Part shown: piece after piece, positions 5,627-5,637 of the stretch
How the letters are laid out: every line of letters begins with the position of its first letter
Position numbering within the stretch: the first letter of the stretch is position 1
Assembly (NCBI GenBank): GCA_020720705.1
Contig: DYOJ01000171.1
Location: forward strand, 1 to 5,637
Length of the DNA: 5,637 bases
Direction: 5' to 3'
Source of the DNA: Acetofilamentum sp.
GTDB taxonomy: Bacteria > Bacteroidota > Bacteroidia > Bacteroidales > JAADGE01
Translations under genes and position numbers: made by a program
The notes under the pieces: generated by a model
What the model saw: the letters and a program-made list of their open reading frames with translations, nothing else
Database searches by the model: none
Told to the model about the DNA's origin: nothing

Positions 5627-5637
5627 ACATACAAAAT

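Larger units (their letters stand above)
5301..5637. other. Gene-free region with clustered repeats
   Basis: I find no credible coding sequence or RNA gene here. The first 100 bases (5301-5400) are plain AT-rich sequence upstream of the CAP gene; they contain one TTTATGAGT (5349-5357) that recurs at 5398-5406. From 5398 onward come a MITE-like inverted-repeat element, a triple octamer array and a perfect hairpin (separate entries). The density of repeats in 240 bases suggests a site that accumulates mobile or REP-like sequences. The region runs off the window edge, so a gene may begin just beyond it. Confidence 0.6.

Overview
The window looks like a chromosomal piece of an AT-rich member of the Bacteroidota. 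The evidence is TAnnTTTG-type -7 promoter elements, including one perfect TTTG-N19-TATATTTG promoter in front of a tRNA, no Shine-Dalgarno sequences before the genes, a roughly 400-residue QueA of the type I associate with this phylum, and an M16 'DRTxxP'-type inactive subunit. This placement is inference from sequence style and protein families; no search was run.

Layout, left to right: queA (minus strand, 12-1217); a 280-bp divergent intergenic region with candidate promoters on both strands; an M16-family protein whose zinc motif is lost (plus, 1498-2778); a convergent LytTR response regulator (minus, 2844-3599); a tRNA-Leu(CAG) immediately upstream of the regulator on the same strand (3628-3711); dapF (plus, true start 3799, to 4590), divergent from the tRNA; a secreted CAP/SCP-domain protein (minus, 4599-5300) almost touching the end of dapF; and about 337 bp without genes (5301-5637) that holds several repeat structures.

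The genes do not form one pathway. QueA makes the queuosine precursor of tRNA, DapF serves lysine and peptidoglycan synthesis, the M16 protein is probably the non-catalytic half of a two-subunit peptidase, the LytTR protein is a two-component output regulator with no kinase in view, and the CAP protein is exported. The only probable transcriptional coupling is tRNA-Leu to the response regulator: a 28-nt gap, no visible terminator, and one strong promoter upstream of both.

I see no clear new biological system. The parts most worth a second look are the right-hand repeat cluster (a 112-bp MITE-like inverted-repeat element with possible 4-bp target duplications, three octamers at an exact 11-bp period, and a perfect 9-bp-arm hairpin), the tRNA/regulator arrangement, and the M16 inactive subunit lacking an adjacent active partner.
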